Positions 11,908 to 24,600 of a stretch of DNA of 64,000 nucleotides are shown here, one piece after another. This DNA is from Sphagnum compactum. Its lineage: Eukaryota > Bryophyta > Sphagnopsida > Sphagnales. The position numbers were made by a program, and so were the translations under genes. Each line of letters starts with the position of its first letter. Within the stretch, counting starts at the first letter, position 1. The notes under the pieces were generated by a model. It did no database searches. It was not told the origin of the DNA and saw only the letters and a program-made list of their open reading frames with translations. The stretch covers positions 13,388,875 to 13,452,874 of the forward strand of contig OZ234495.1 of NCBI GenBank assembly GCA_965153455.1. Reading direction: 5' to 3'.

Positions 11908-14360
11908 AAATTGAACACATGCTCACATTATGTTAAACATCCATTCTATTGATTCATTAGTTGTAAAAACCACTAGATTGCAACTACACAAGTTGCGACA
12001 TAAGCTAGATAATTGCAAATATGATTCATGGTTGTTTTTTTAATTGTTAAAAACCACTAGTTTTTAAAGAAGTGGTGGCATAGGACATGAATTCTTTTAG
12101 TATTGAAGTAAAAGCTGCAAATGATCTTGATTTAGGGAGTGGGCAAAAAATGAAAATTATGCAATTATCAAACAAGGGATTAGGCTATAATTCTTACCTT
12201 GTTCAAGCTTATAGGTTGTTGAAAAGCGAGTAAGTTCTTGTTGAAAATGGGCTAGGGTGAGAAAAAATGCCATGAAAAGGACTATTGACATTCGATGAAA
12301 ATGAATCCAAAAAGTTTTGATTTACTTAAGGCTTGTCACATTATAGGTTTACTCCTTATGTGATAGACTATGTAGTGACCATATTACATGTACAAACTTG
12401 TTTTGTTGTTGTAACTTGATTTCCTTATGTCATTCTTTGATCATGATGCAATTAACAACCTTCTAGTTCTTTTCTTTTAGTTATAATAGGTCCAACTAGG
12501 GAACTCATCCCCACTACACACAAAATACCTGCATAAAATTTTGTATTAAATTTCAAGGGTGGGTTTGTACTAATGTTGGGTGATTTTCTAAACACCACTT
12601 AGGGTTTTATTTGGATCTTTACTTGAGTTTGTAAATCTAGACCTATTGGTCATCTAGAAACAAAAACCATGGCTACGATTTGGCAATCAATCAACCTGTC
12701 ATGAAACTCAACCATACACATTGGATTTGAAGATTTTTTAAACTAGAACTTTAGCCAAGGTGTAAAAAATTGTGGTAGTAATTCAATTGCTAGAACAATT
12801 GAATAGTTTTTCTAAAAAGCCATTAAATGTGTTTTCCCCATAATTTTCATCCTCCATTACCAAAGTGAGAGAGTTTGGTGTGTTGGAAGAATTTTTGTGG
12901 GTTAATGTTTATGTGAGAATCTAATAGGGGAATGGGACCGAAAGTAAGTGGGTTTAGTTCATGGTGTATTGACAATTTCAAGTTTATGAATCTTCATGCA
13001 ACATCTCTACTTGGGTAAAGGCAAACCCATCCTTGGATCATACAATTGGGAATTTCACACCTCAAATTTTTTTGTACCCATTCAACTTCATATAAAATTC
13101 ATTTAAAGAAGATTCTTCATTTCAAATTTTATGTCAAAAGATTACCGAAATCATCATGTAAAAAAGTGAAACTTCAATTAGATTTACAAAAGTTCAAGTT
13201 TAATATTCCAAATGGGCGATCAAAAAATGTTTTTTTAGGAAAATAACACTTTGCATTCCTTTGTTCAAGAACACAAAAAGAACGTGTTTTTTTTCACTTT
13301 CTCAATGCTTTTAATTTCTAGGAAGGCATCAGATGATCCTCTTTTTTTATTTGATTAACAGATAATGGGTTGAAACAATCCTAATTTTTTGAACAATTTC
13401 CAAAGGTCAAGACTATGAGGTCTTGAAGTGCCATTTCATTCATGTTTATAAATTTGTAATAATTTACACTTTTTAATCAACAATTTAGCCATACCCTAAG
13501 AACTATAACTGATCAACCAAAAAAATAGTAGCATTAAAATCCTTCCCACTCTTTACAAGTAGGCATGATATTCCTCCTCTTGCTTAGGAGGGATATCCAT
13601 GGGTATAAGATGCCATCCAAACACACTTTAGTCCTTTATGGTGGTTTCCACTTGGGACCAGCCATAATGGGCCCACATCACTACTCCACTAGGCTACACC
13701 AAAGAATAGGTCCAAATTTGATCAGAAACTCTTTAGAACTCCAACTGTGATTAGGGTTTAACTCCTTTAAATATTCACAAATGCTACAACTTAAGCTCAA
13801 AATGTTGCGCATGCCAAGAGTTAGACAAATCCAGAAATGCTAATAGTGTTTAGAAGTGTCATTTCCACCATTTTGGAAATTTGTAATAACAATCAACTTT
13901 AACATCAATGCAAGAGAAAACTGGCCCAATAATGCCTTGAATCCATTCTAATTGTTATTTTAAAAGCAAGTTGAATGTTTTTGGGTTGCATTCTAATCAT
14001 TTGATGTTTCAAGAGAAAGTTGTTGTGTAAAGCATACGTGAAAAACCCTGAATGTTCACTAAAATACAATATCATAGTTTATAATGTATTTTTGCATTGT
14101 CAAAACTAAGCCAAACTTACCTGATCGGAAAAGAAATTGAAAAAAAGGAGTGCAATCGGTCCCCTTTACCTTGAATTGAATGCACCCGTCTAAGAAAGCT
14201 TTTGGCCAAATCATGATTGCACAATATCATTGGACAAGGTCATCAAAGTGGCTAAAGCTTTCATTGGGGGTGGCATTCCCATGTTGTACATGTCTGATGT
14301 ATTGTTTTGAGTACGACTGGTACACAATTCAGTAACACCCAAGAATTTCAGGCAGGGAGC
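11908..14360. other. AT-rich intergenic DNA
   Basis: No gene, RNA or clear repeat was recognised. Short ORFs, such as one at 13565-13750, have no family features. Confidence 0.55.
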
Positions 14361-15471
14361 TTGAGAGTCAAGAGTCAAGACCCAAGAATTTCAGAGATAT
14401 AATCGCTGGCAAAGCCCAACCAGTGATGCAAATGGGTGCACAATGCAGGACATCTGTGGGGAGCTGGTTGATGTGACTCATTCCCCTGAACAGCCTGCAC
14501 ACAGTACATCTCCGAAACCATCTGATTTTGAGTACCAATGCTTGCTTTGGCAGAACAATTTCACCTATTTCACATTGCACAAAGAAATCTCTCCCTCCAC
14601 TTCTCAGCAAATTTCCCATTTACAATCTCTGATTACTACCCTCAGTCACAAGTCACTCCATCTACCTGAAGTCAATACCCGAATTCGTATCTGTGCCACA
14701 TGATAGCCAACAGAATACCTGTTCAAAAAATTCATGGTAACTGCAGAGACTGAGGTTTTCTGCATCCTGAAGTTGAAAACTTCCACTCCCAGAAACCAAG
14801 TGCTGAAGACATATGTCTCTCCCATCCAGACCCAGGCACCAAACGATGGAATATAGTAATAGCCATCTCATACAGCTACCCATATTATTCAGTCATCATT
14901 CATAATCTCCACTGTTCCAACTAGCCACCAGACTAAAGCTCCAATTTGCAACAAAAAACTCGTTGCATACTGTCCACCACTCTCAAGTGGGACACTTATG
15001 TGAGACTGTGTCTGGCTGCACTAAGCACCAAACCTAGCAATAAGTTTCTTAAGCCTTCCCAAAATCATACCCAACTCTGCCAAAGTTGCCCCTCTACCAA
15101 CTACCTCCATAAAAAAACTAACTGCTTAGTTGAGACTGTATAAGGAATACAAGACTCGTAAATTTTGTAATGCCTGACATGCAACCTTGCATAGGCCATT
15201 CAATAGAGAGGGGGGCGGGTTGCTGTAACTTAGAGTGCACAGGTAAAGCCCATAGCTAGACAATCTGTTCATCTCCAGTTCAAAGTCAGCAGGAACAAAC
15301 TCCTCACATCTTGCTTAGTTCACAAGCTGCAGATTTCACAGGGTGAACAGCACTCATTTCTGACTAATTCCCAACTCACTGATTCAACTGATGGACTACT
15401 AATCCTGGAGATGATTCTTGCTGAGTTTGCTGGGAGTGAGGGATACCAACCAACATGCTCACAAAACTGTC
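14361..15471 (-). other. Probable 3' UTR and downstream region of NTT
   Basis: Composition is less AT-rich than the neighbouring intergenic DNA, and only short unrelated ORFs occur on both strands. It lies directly after the NTT stop codon, so a long 3' UTR is the simplest reading. Confidence 0.4.
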
Positions 15472-18400
15472 TCACTTGATGGGTGTCACCTCTGAAGCAG
15501 GGACATCAAACTCTCCCTCTCCCTGCTTTTCTGGAGAGCCATCCCCATTGGTTGAACCTACAGTTGGGGTTGTTGAGGCAATCGTGGCAGTTGCAACACC
15601 AGCCAATGTTTGCTCATCAATAATTGGCACATACCTTCCTTCAATGAAACCTTGCTCATTGAGAACACTCACGAAACGGTAAGTCACCTGCACCCAAGAA
15701 CCCAGATTTTTTCCATCATTCCACAACAATGGTCACCATCCCCCCTAAAAGAACACAACCTTCTGTTCTGCTCTAAAAAATGATTGCCCTTTCTATAGCA
15801 AGCTCTAAACAAGCAACTATATTCTAAATCTAAGCCAGCTTTAGTTGCCAGCTCTGATTGGTCAAATGATGAGAGTAGATAGCAAGATTCTTGAGATCAC
15901 ACAATTAGTGAGAGTAGATGCCAAGATTCTCAAGATCACACAATTAGTGAGAGTAGATACCAAGATTCTTGAGATCACACAATTAGTGAGTCATATAATC
16001 CACGACTCATGATTGTTGGGAAAGCACAGCTTTAAATGTTGCAAACTACACAAAGACACTCACAACAACCACTCAAAAGGAACAAATTCCCTTACCTCCT
16101 TCCTTGCCTTTGTTTGACCCAGCACAGCTGCAGAGATTGCAGATAATTTGCCTTCAAGAAGCTTGCCCTTCAAATCTTTCTGGACTAGAGGCGTAAATTG
16201 CGCATCAAGTGAGCGTGCTGCACCTAACCAGGCCAAAACTATAATCAATAGAATGGCCCCTAAATAAGGTGTGGAGGCTGCCAGTGATCCAAATCCCAGG
16301 ATGAGAAATTGCTGGATAAGAGCACCTCCTGATTTGCCAAGTGGGTTGCACACCACATCAATGGCAGCCTTCCCTTTCACCTGCACAAAATCAGCACCGA
16401 TAACAGTCATATTTAGAAAGAGCTTTATACTTCTTACAGAAGCCCAAATTTCTTGACCATCCCAAGCCACTTTTGTGATACCCATTGATTGCACAACCAA
16501 ATCCAGAGATGGGCTTCAAGATCATCTTCATGAATACTGAGAACTTCTCCACATTTACTATTTGAAGTGTATACCTTTGTGTCTTCATCTAAGGGGATAT
16601 ATGCCATCTCCTTGCAGGGGTCAAACAGGCTGTATTTGGCACTCTTGCTGAAGATATTCTGAAGGGCTCCAACATACACTGCTGCTAGCAATGGAGTCAG
16701 CCCAATGCCTGCAAGAGCAGGAGTGAGAGGAGTACTGAAGAGAACCAGTCCAAAAAAGGCAACCCCTGTAACTAGCAACACTGTTGGCGTGATCGCTGCA
16801 GCCACACCCCATCCGTACTTCCTGAATATGAAACGGCTCAGTAGCATCATTATGAATGTTGCTACTCCTGTGTACGTTGAGAAGTCACCCATGAATGAAG
16901 AATACTCATTCGGGCTTGGGAACTGCACCAACCCAAAGACACATTCAATTTCATCAATTCAAACACACAAAGGAGATACACACAGCCCATCTGACTACAT
17001 TACTTACAATCATGGCTTTGATTCAGTGACAGTGCTGGGTAGGTGCTACATTTTTTATGCTTGACTGTTATACAGAAAAGTTGGGTTAGAAAACTACTTG
17101 TCAGCTCCAGCATAAAGATTCACCCTTACAGGCCCCATAACAAAAGGATGTGTGCAGCTATATGATGCACCCACATGGCACAATTCTCTAGATCTGTATT
17201 GATCCTGAGCAATGATACATCCTTTGATTCATCGAGTGGCAAGTGATGGTAAACATATTGCAAGGCACAACAAACACTGTTCCTTTGCACCAATTACCAA
17301 AATTCAAAACTTGCTATGTTTGATGATCAGGACAGTTTAGCACAGGAACAAAAGCACTATAGCCCCCCACAAAAAGTGCACTATAGCTGGAGAAGGCTTT
17401 GATCATTGTAGGGTAGTGCTCACCTGCAATTTGAGTTTTGATTTCCACGTGACCTCCACTAGATTGATGCTGATTCCATATGCAACGACCAGAGTAGCAA
17501 GGTCCCGAATGTAACGTGAGTTTAGCAAAAACTTTGCACTTTCCACCATGCCCAACTTAGGCTTGGCTTTCTGCACATGCATACAAAATAGCCACAAGAT
17601 CATGATTATCCTGGAGAAGAAGAGGTTTTCTCTGAAATGAACTTCACCTAGCTATCTCCATGTTTGTACAAATTTTCAACCTAAAAACAAGCCGATATGA
17701 ACTGTTATTGAATTTTTTCTCCTGTGCTGAATTACAACTGCCTACAAAAACTTCAGGTTTCAGAATTCACTTTGAGGACTGGCATCCATACCATATGTTG
17801 GACACACATGACCAAGAAACTGAATTAACACAGCATCTCATACAACAGGATTGTCTGTGCAATTCAGCTCATCAGCAGATTCGTGTGCCCCTTTTCTCGC
17901 AATTTTCCAAAAGACAGATTCTTCAGAAATAACTGTTCCTCAACCCTAATCAAATCAAAATCTAACTGTTGATCAGATACACATCCTTTCTCCAGATAAT
18001 GAAGACAAGAAACACAAACCTTCTTCCGAACCTCCGCCTTGGGAAGAGTTGGATCATTCACCACATACTTGTTGACCCACCAGTAAATACCCACAATTGC
18101 AAGGCCAAGAATTACAACAAGCCCCATCATGCCCTTGAGTGAGTAACCCCACCCATCAACCCCAGGCGGCAACTGAGTGCGCAACTGGGAGAAGTACTTG
18201 ACAGTGCGGCCTGAAAACACAAGAGCCACATTTGCCCCTAGACCAAACAGAGGGTAGAACTGCTTGGCCTCATCAACAGTTGTTATCTGCCAATGCACAC
18301 ACCTGACACTGGTAAGTGAAGAAAGTAGTATATTGTCTCCTGAATCCTGAAACAGGATGTAACCTTTCTCTCTCCTGACACATCAAAACCTAAATTAAAC

Positions 18401-19852
18401 ACTGCTGAAACATACAAAAGACCTGCAGACTTGTGAGTCGCTTAAAGCCCAAATTGCAGCGAAACCCTTGCCACTCCAAAAGCAGTGACAGAAAGAGGTC
18501 ATATGAAGAATGGAACAATGGTTTATGCAACATCCAAACATGAGATTGCATTGATTCCCACACAACAAAGACTTCTACCTTGTTTCAGTGTATCCATCCA
18601 TCCTGACCTATTCTGCTATGATGCTTGGCATTGCCATGGCAACAGCATTTAGGCACTTTTGCCTTAGATTGTTGCAAAACACAGAATAATCAAAACTGAG
18701 TAAAGTCCCAGACATTCCAACACCAACAACCAGTTTGTTGTCCACCGTCATCATCACCAAACAGGCAACATTGGGAAGGAATACCTCACCTTCAGGTTGG
18801 AATTCACAACACAGCACATTCACAGCAAGATGTATGACAGTCACGAATGCCAAGAACAATCCCCATCTAACAAGGCAGGTGGACATGGGAGAGTGAAGCC
18901 ATCACACCTGGTTAGCAAAGCCCCAAAAGAGCACTGAAACCACCACACTGCCCCATAGCTCAGCCATGACATAGAAGAGCACAAAAGTCCAATTGCGAAT
19001 GATAGCAATGGGTCCTAAAAACCTGGTGCCCAGCTTCTGCACAAGGAAATCTGCGAATGCAGTGGGATGCAAAAAGTCCACCACGGGGTACATGAAGAAG
19101 GCAAAAGTCCCAAAGAATGCAATGAAAGGGAAAATGCAGGAGTAGAAAAGTTGCTCCTTGGAGAGCACATTGGAGAGCTTGGTGTAGATGATCATGAACC
19201 CAATAGCCATGGGCAAGTTCACCCATGTCTTGAGAAAGGGAATGATCTCCGCACTACTGCCTTTGGCAGTCACCACCAGCACATCCTTGGTGTCTCGCAA
19301 GATGGTGTAATTGAACAGAATGCAAAAGAACATCAAACCCAATGGCAGCACTTTCTTCAGAGTTGTTGTCTCCACACCGAAAAACTTCTTGGGAGTGGTG
19401 CTGATCACATTCTGGCTCGGTAAAGCCCCATCTTCCGCTGCTGCTGCTGCTGCAGATGCCGCCTGTGCACGAACAGTAGGAAGCCCAATCCCCAATCCAA
19501 AAGGAAGAATTCCCCCATCAAAACGCCCACTTCTCCGTATTCTTCTCAAACCACTACCAAACACTTCCTTGCTCACAGAAGAAGCTGCTGCTGCTGCTGC
19601 TGCTCTCAACCCACCACGACCCAAATCTCTCAAATCCTCCGTTTGCCTCCTCCTCGCCCTCTTCCCGATTACACTCCCGCCACATCCACCACTTGTGCTA
19701 GATCGCATGGCCACGAAACCAGGCATCGCCGCCGCAAATGGCAACATCCGGCGCACTGAAGCTCCTGCGCCCTTGTGTCTCTGCATCCCCACAACATTGG
19801 TTGTTGTACTACTGCCTGCCCACGCGGGCGCTGCTACAAAGAGCGCCTGCAT
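15472..19852 (-). CDS. NTT: Plastidial ATP/ADP translocator (nucleotide transporter, AAA family)
   Basis: Six exons, 19852-18908, 18286-18020, 17570-17424, 16922-16575, 16380-16096 and 15687-15472, all phase 0 with GT-AG borders, encode 735 aa. Residues 1-160 form a Ser/Arg/Ala-rich plastid transit region with polyalanine tracts. From about 164 the sequence follows the bacterial/plastid-type translocase fold: hydrophobic helices around conserved LRDTKDVLVVTAKGS, GLGANVALVFSGRTVKYFS, YGISINLVEVTWKSKLK, FPSPNEYSSFMGDFS, KYGWGVAA, KSAKYSLFDPCKEMAYIPLD and KGKAAIDVVCNPLGKSGGA. The family exchanges cytosolic ATP for stromal ADP plus phosphate at the inner envelope, supplying non-photosynthetic or dark plastids. 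The mature part matches the usual 12-helix length; the N-terminus is longer than in angiosperms. No breaks seen. Confidence 0.95.
15871..15987. repeat. Three tandem 39-bp repeats in NTT intron 5
   Basis: Three adjacent near-identical units begin at 15871, 15910 and 15949, each starting GAGAGTAGAT and ending ACACAATTAGT, with two or three differences between units. They lie inside the intron between the last two NTT exons. Confidence 0.9.
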
Positions 19853-19985
19853 GGCTTACCACTGCGACAGACGTCAAACCCCAGCTCCAAACAAAAAGCA
19901 CAAACCACAGAGACACAGACACAAAACCCGAAGGAAAAGACAAGCCCAGCGATGGCACAATTAGGGAAGAAGTGGAAGAGGAAAT

Positions 19986-20041
19986 GGGCAGCAGCAGCAG
20001 CAGAAGAAAAAGAAGAAGGAGACGACGACGACGACGACGAC
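19986..20041. repeat. Trinucleotide repeats upstream of NTT
   Basis: Runs of GCA/GAA triplets merge into GAC/GACGAC triplets 130-190 bases upstream of the NTT start codon, in the probable 5' UTR or promoter. ORFs crossing them are composition artefacts. Confidence 0.8.
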
Positions 20042-20279
20042 GCAGAGGGGAGTCTCGAGAGTGGCGAAGAGAGCGAGCCAGCTTCCCAGCGAGCGAGGAA
20101 AAGCGCTTTGTATCTGAGGTCCGCTTTCCAGCTCGCGCTTTTCGGGAGCGTTGGACGCTAGGCGGTGGAAAGTCAGTTCTGGCGTCTCGTCAGCCGCTGG
20201 GAACACGGCTCTGCGTGCGTTCGCTTGTTGGGCACGAGCAAGACGGACTGCGTTCACTGACTGGGCCCTAGCAACGTGT

Positions 20280-20880
20280 TGTTGGGTGTTTTGTTTTTTT
20301 TTTTTTTTTGTGTTTTGTTTTTTAAAATAACTTTTTATAATTTACATTTAACATTTTAATTCTGCTGTTTCGAAAGTTTTGCAATTTTTTTCGTTTTTTA
20401 AAAGTAAAATTTTCGACTAGAAATCGGAATTTTTCCCAAAAAATTTCCCACAACATTTGTCGTCACAATGCAAAAATTCTCCGAAAAAAGTACTGGGCCA
20501 CCAAAGTGTTTTTTTTCTACTGGCTAAATTTAGCCAGTTGGCTTTTTTCCTCTCGCCAAAATGGCTTTAAAACGTGCGTGTGTGTGTGTGTGTGTGTGTG
20601 TGTTTGTGTTTTTCTGGGTTTTTCTAGTCGCCAATTTTCGACACTTTTGTTTGTTTTGAAAAAATCTTCAGATTTCTCCACCAGGTTCTAGCATGGTAGC
20701 TACAAAAATGTGATGATTTCTAATCGCCAATTTTTGAATTTTCTGAATAAAAACTTCAGATTTCTCTACTGGGTTCTAGCATGGACCATGTGGTAGGCAA
20801 AAAAATGTGATGATTTCTAATAGCCAGTTTTTGACAATTATTTCGCCAAATTATTCTCCCCCCCCCCCCCCCCCCCCCGC
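20280..20880. other. Intergenic DNA with (GT)n and poly(C)
   Basis: Holds a T run near 20293, a (GT)n microsatellite at about 20576-20602, two diverged copies of a TTTCTAATYGCCARTTTTTGA-type segment near 20715-20830, and a run of 21 C residues (20858-20878). No gene seen. Confidence 0.7.
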
Positions 20881-21051
20881 GGGCTCCCAAAGGAAAAACC
20901 TCTGCTCGTTGCTGTGTTGAAGTGATTAAGTTCGTTGGGAACGTAGATAGGTAGATGCTTTACACAACCGGTTTATTAAGCATGGGCACTGTTAAAGTGT
21001 TTTTCATTTGGTAGGCAAGATCGTTTTAGCCTTTTTTTACCCATGGGGAGG

Positions 21052-21642
21052 TGCACAAATGGGTGGACCAATTTGCCACAAATCCAAAATCCTAATCAAA
21101 ATTTGGAAATTACAACTAGTTTACATTAATTTCCTCCATTATTTTTCCATGTTATTAATGCCACATTTAAAGTTTCTCTTTTTTAAAACATGTAAGCAAA
21201 AATACCATAAAACACTTCTTTGTCCAATATGATATGGACTTACAAAAAAATGATCCTAATTAGCCCATTCAAAAGTCCATAAGTGTAATCCTAGACTTCA
21301 ATTGCGTTTTTTTTTAAAACCTTTAGCTTCCTTATTATGATATCTTATTAATTTCAAGTCCCTAACACACACCTCATCAATCAATGGATTGTATTATAGT
21401 CCACAAAGAAATGGTATTCAAAGGTATAGTTTATGAGTTTGAATTCAAAAGTCCATGACTTTTATGATTTTTTTAAATTTGTAAAATGATTTTGTGCATC
21501 CTGTAAATATTCAAGTTAAAATCTTTAAACCAAGTTCATTTTAATAAATTTCAAAATCTATAAAGCAACATGGGCATTGCAAATGGCAACCGCAAAGCAT
21601 AATTGACTTATGTGACACCCAAATTGGTCCACCCATTTGTGC
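21052..21642. mobile_element. Foldback or MITE-like element with 23-bp inverted repeats
   Basis: The 23 bases at 21052-21074 (starting GCACAAATGGGTGGACC) are exactly reverse-complementary to 21620-21642. Similarity extends weakly outward through a GGGGAGGTG / GGGGGTGCAT segment. The 545-bp AT-rich interior has no ORF. This is the layout of a non-autonomous foldback or MITE, but no target-site duplication was identified. Confidence 0.6.
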
Positions 21643-21659
21643 ATGCACCCCCATTAAAG

Positions 21660-24600
21660 TGCATGTGACAAGCAATGACATACATGAATTCCTACCTTAT
21701 TTCAACATGACACTAATACATCCATTTTAACATGGCACATGTAATAACCAAATTAGAAACTCAACAAAGATAAGAGTTTAAATCAAAATATGATTCTTCA
21801 AAAAAAATAAAACATTACAATTTTGGGATGTGGATGTGAAGAACTTTGAAAACAAGTAACAACTTGAAAAAATACGTATGAATTTTTAATGTTAACCCCT
21901 CACTGTCCACTTATGATTCCCACCACCCTAATCTGACACAAGTTTTACGTTAGTAGGTCTTAACTAGGTTCACAAATTAAAGGCCCAATACATGCACTAT
22001 TTGATCCAAATCTCACCCAAACATGTGAAAATTCTTGATTACCAAACCATTTGAAAGCTTTTTCAAAAACCCAATGCAACACAACAACCAATAAAAAAAC
22101 ACAAAAAACCACACCAATTGAATTTTTTATAAAAATCATTTTTTGGCTTATGAGACGTTTAGGGGTTTTAAATGTCTAGGGTATGTTTCTTTTGAAAATT
22201 ATGCATAAACTTTGTGGGAAAAATAATATGTGTCTCCTACTTCTTCATAAATAAACATAATGTAAAGAAGTTTAAAACAATTTGTGTGAATGTTCCCACA
22301 ATTCTTTCCATTTTGATCCTTGATGTAAAGTAATAAAACTCATCTTTAGGGTTTTTTAAATAAATACTTCAAAGTTTGGTGGTTAGTCATAAGATGAAAA
22401 TTGTTATAAAATAATCAACGATGAAATTTTATGATTGTAGAAACAATTGTTAATGTTTCTTGTTCAATTATTGTTATAACAAATTGTTGATTTCCATAAA
22501 ACATGGTGATCATGTTGTCTATCAAATATTGTTCACATTATTATGTTCAATGCATTAATGAATATCCAAACTTGTTCATCCCAGTATCACTAATAACATC
22601 CAAATGCCATAAATATTATCCAATGATCAACACTAAAATATGTCATCAACATAATTTAAAGTTTTATATTAATGATAAGAACAAAATATTTCATGTAGTT
22701 TTTGATTTGTCATCCATGGACATCCATAATGAAAGTGGTGACAATCATGAACTTCATTATTAATGCATGAACTTCATCCAAAGACATCCATATTTAATTC
22801 ATAATATATTTATGAAGTGTGTTTTTTTTGTTTTTTTTGCCACATGGAGATCTCCCAAAACACAACACCCCCCACCATATTTTTGATACTATTGGAAAAC
22901 CTTCAATATATAGCAGTGTGTTGAGATGGTTTTGTAATGTTTAAACCAATGTTGTGTGGTTCTTCTTTTTAAAATGAACCTTTGATTCCAATTTTGACAT
23001 TCTAAAACTTATTTAAAATTTATTTAATTGAATGGGGTTTGAAACTATTTTTTCCAATTGTTGAACCTTTTGGTTTTAATTCTAACACATTTTTCAAATT
23101 CAAAAACCCTTGGGCCCAATTGTTTTTAAAGTATGTTCCACGTACACACTTACATCTTCCCCAATGTTAAGTATAGAGTTCAACAACAAATTAAAATTAA
23201 TTTTTAATCTAAAATTTAGCCTACTTATTAACTTTTCAAAAAAAATCAACTTTCCTACATAAAAACCTTAACTATATTTTAAGAATGTTATCTCATTGTT
23301 CCAATTTGAATTTCAAATCTAGCAAAAGACTAGTTTTGTGGTTTGGTTATTGTATTAATTCCAACAAAAGGATGTTAGTTCAATTCCAAACCATAAGAAC
23401 ATGAACTTGAACTCCCAATTTTTACCTTATAAGTCAATGCCTTTACAACACTAGTTTAGACCTACAATGCAAAAATTATATATATTAAATAAATTTGTCA
23501 TTGTAGTTCAATAAAATCAAGAATTAATTAAAAAAAAACTAGGTTACATTTTTGTTGTGGTTGGAAAACCTTTGATGAGTAGGGTTTTATGTAGGAAATT
23601 TCATAATTAAAAAACCTAAAGGTGCTAGAAATTTAAAATTTGAATAATTCTTTTTGTTGTGTTGGAAATTCAATAAAAATGAAGAATTTTTATTTTTGGA
23701 TTTCAAACTTTAGTAAAAGAAGGTATACCAATTTCCCATTCAAAATGTATTCATTATCCCAATATTAGTTCAATGGCACATGCCATATTAATATATTTTG
23801 AGAAATGTTTAATAAGAAGATTATTTAAATAGTGAATAAATTCACTAAATAGGTACAAATGGGGGTAATTCCCCCCCACCCAAAAATATCTTTAATATAA
23901 TTTTGACATTGTTATTAAGTATCACCTTGCATCATAACTTTGGACAAGTTGTCTTATTACCATGAACAATGTTTTATGACCAGAAGTTCTTAGAAAGCTT
24001 ACGTAGCTGAAGCTTTTAAAACACTTAATTGGTAAAACTTTTTAAAAGGTTTAGTTGATGAAACTTTATATTTAAGGTTGAGTTGATGGAAGCTTCTAAA
24101 AAGATTGGTTGCTAATTTTTTTTTAAAGGCCTAATTAACATGAAAGTTTTTAGAATGTTTAGTTAGTGGAAGTTTCTAAAACATTTATTGTTAGAATTTT
24201 TTTAAATGTATTAATTAATAAAAAAGTTTAAAAAGCATAGTTGACAAACATTTTTAAAAGGTTGATAACTATGTGGAAGGCTCCATGGGATAGTATAAAT
24301 AGAAGCTTTGAAAGCAACACCTTTTAATTTCACTAATGCAAGATGGATCGTATGTACTACATTTTTACCCCAAACGTAGCTTCATATCATGCATTGTTCC
24401 ACCAATAAAACCTTTTAGTTCTTGTTCATTGCCAAGTCTTTAGTTTTGCCCAATTCATATAATATTCTTCTTAAACCTTTGCATTGTGCTTAAACACGTA
24501 TACTTTAAGAATACTAAACAAATCTTAATCATTGTAGTTTTTATGCTAGTCACACCCATTTTAGTGTCATCAAGATCAATTGTCCTTGAATCTTTGTCTT

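Noticed and set aside
19311-19964. Plus-strand ORF of 217 codons opposite NTT exon 1
   Set aside because: It is the shadow of the GC-rich transit-peptide exon; the minus-strand reading is a clear NTT protein.
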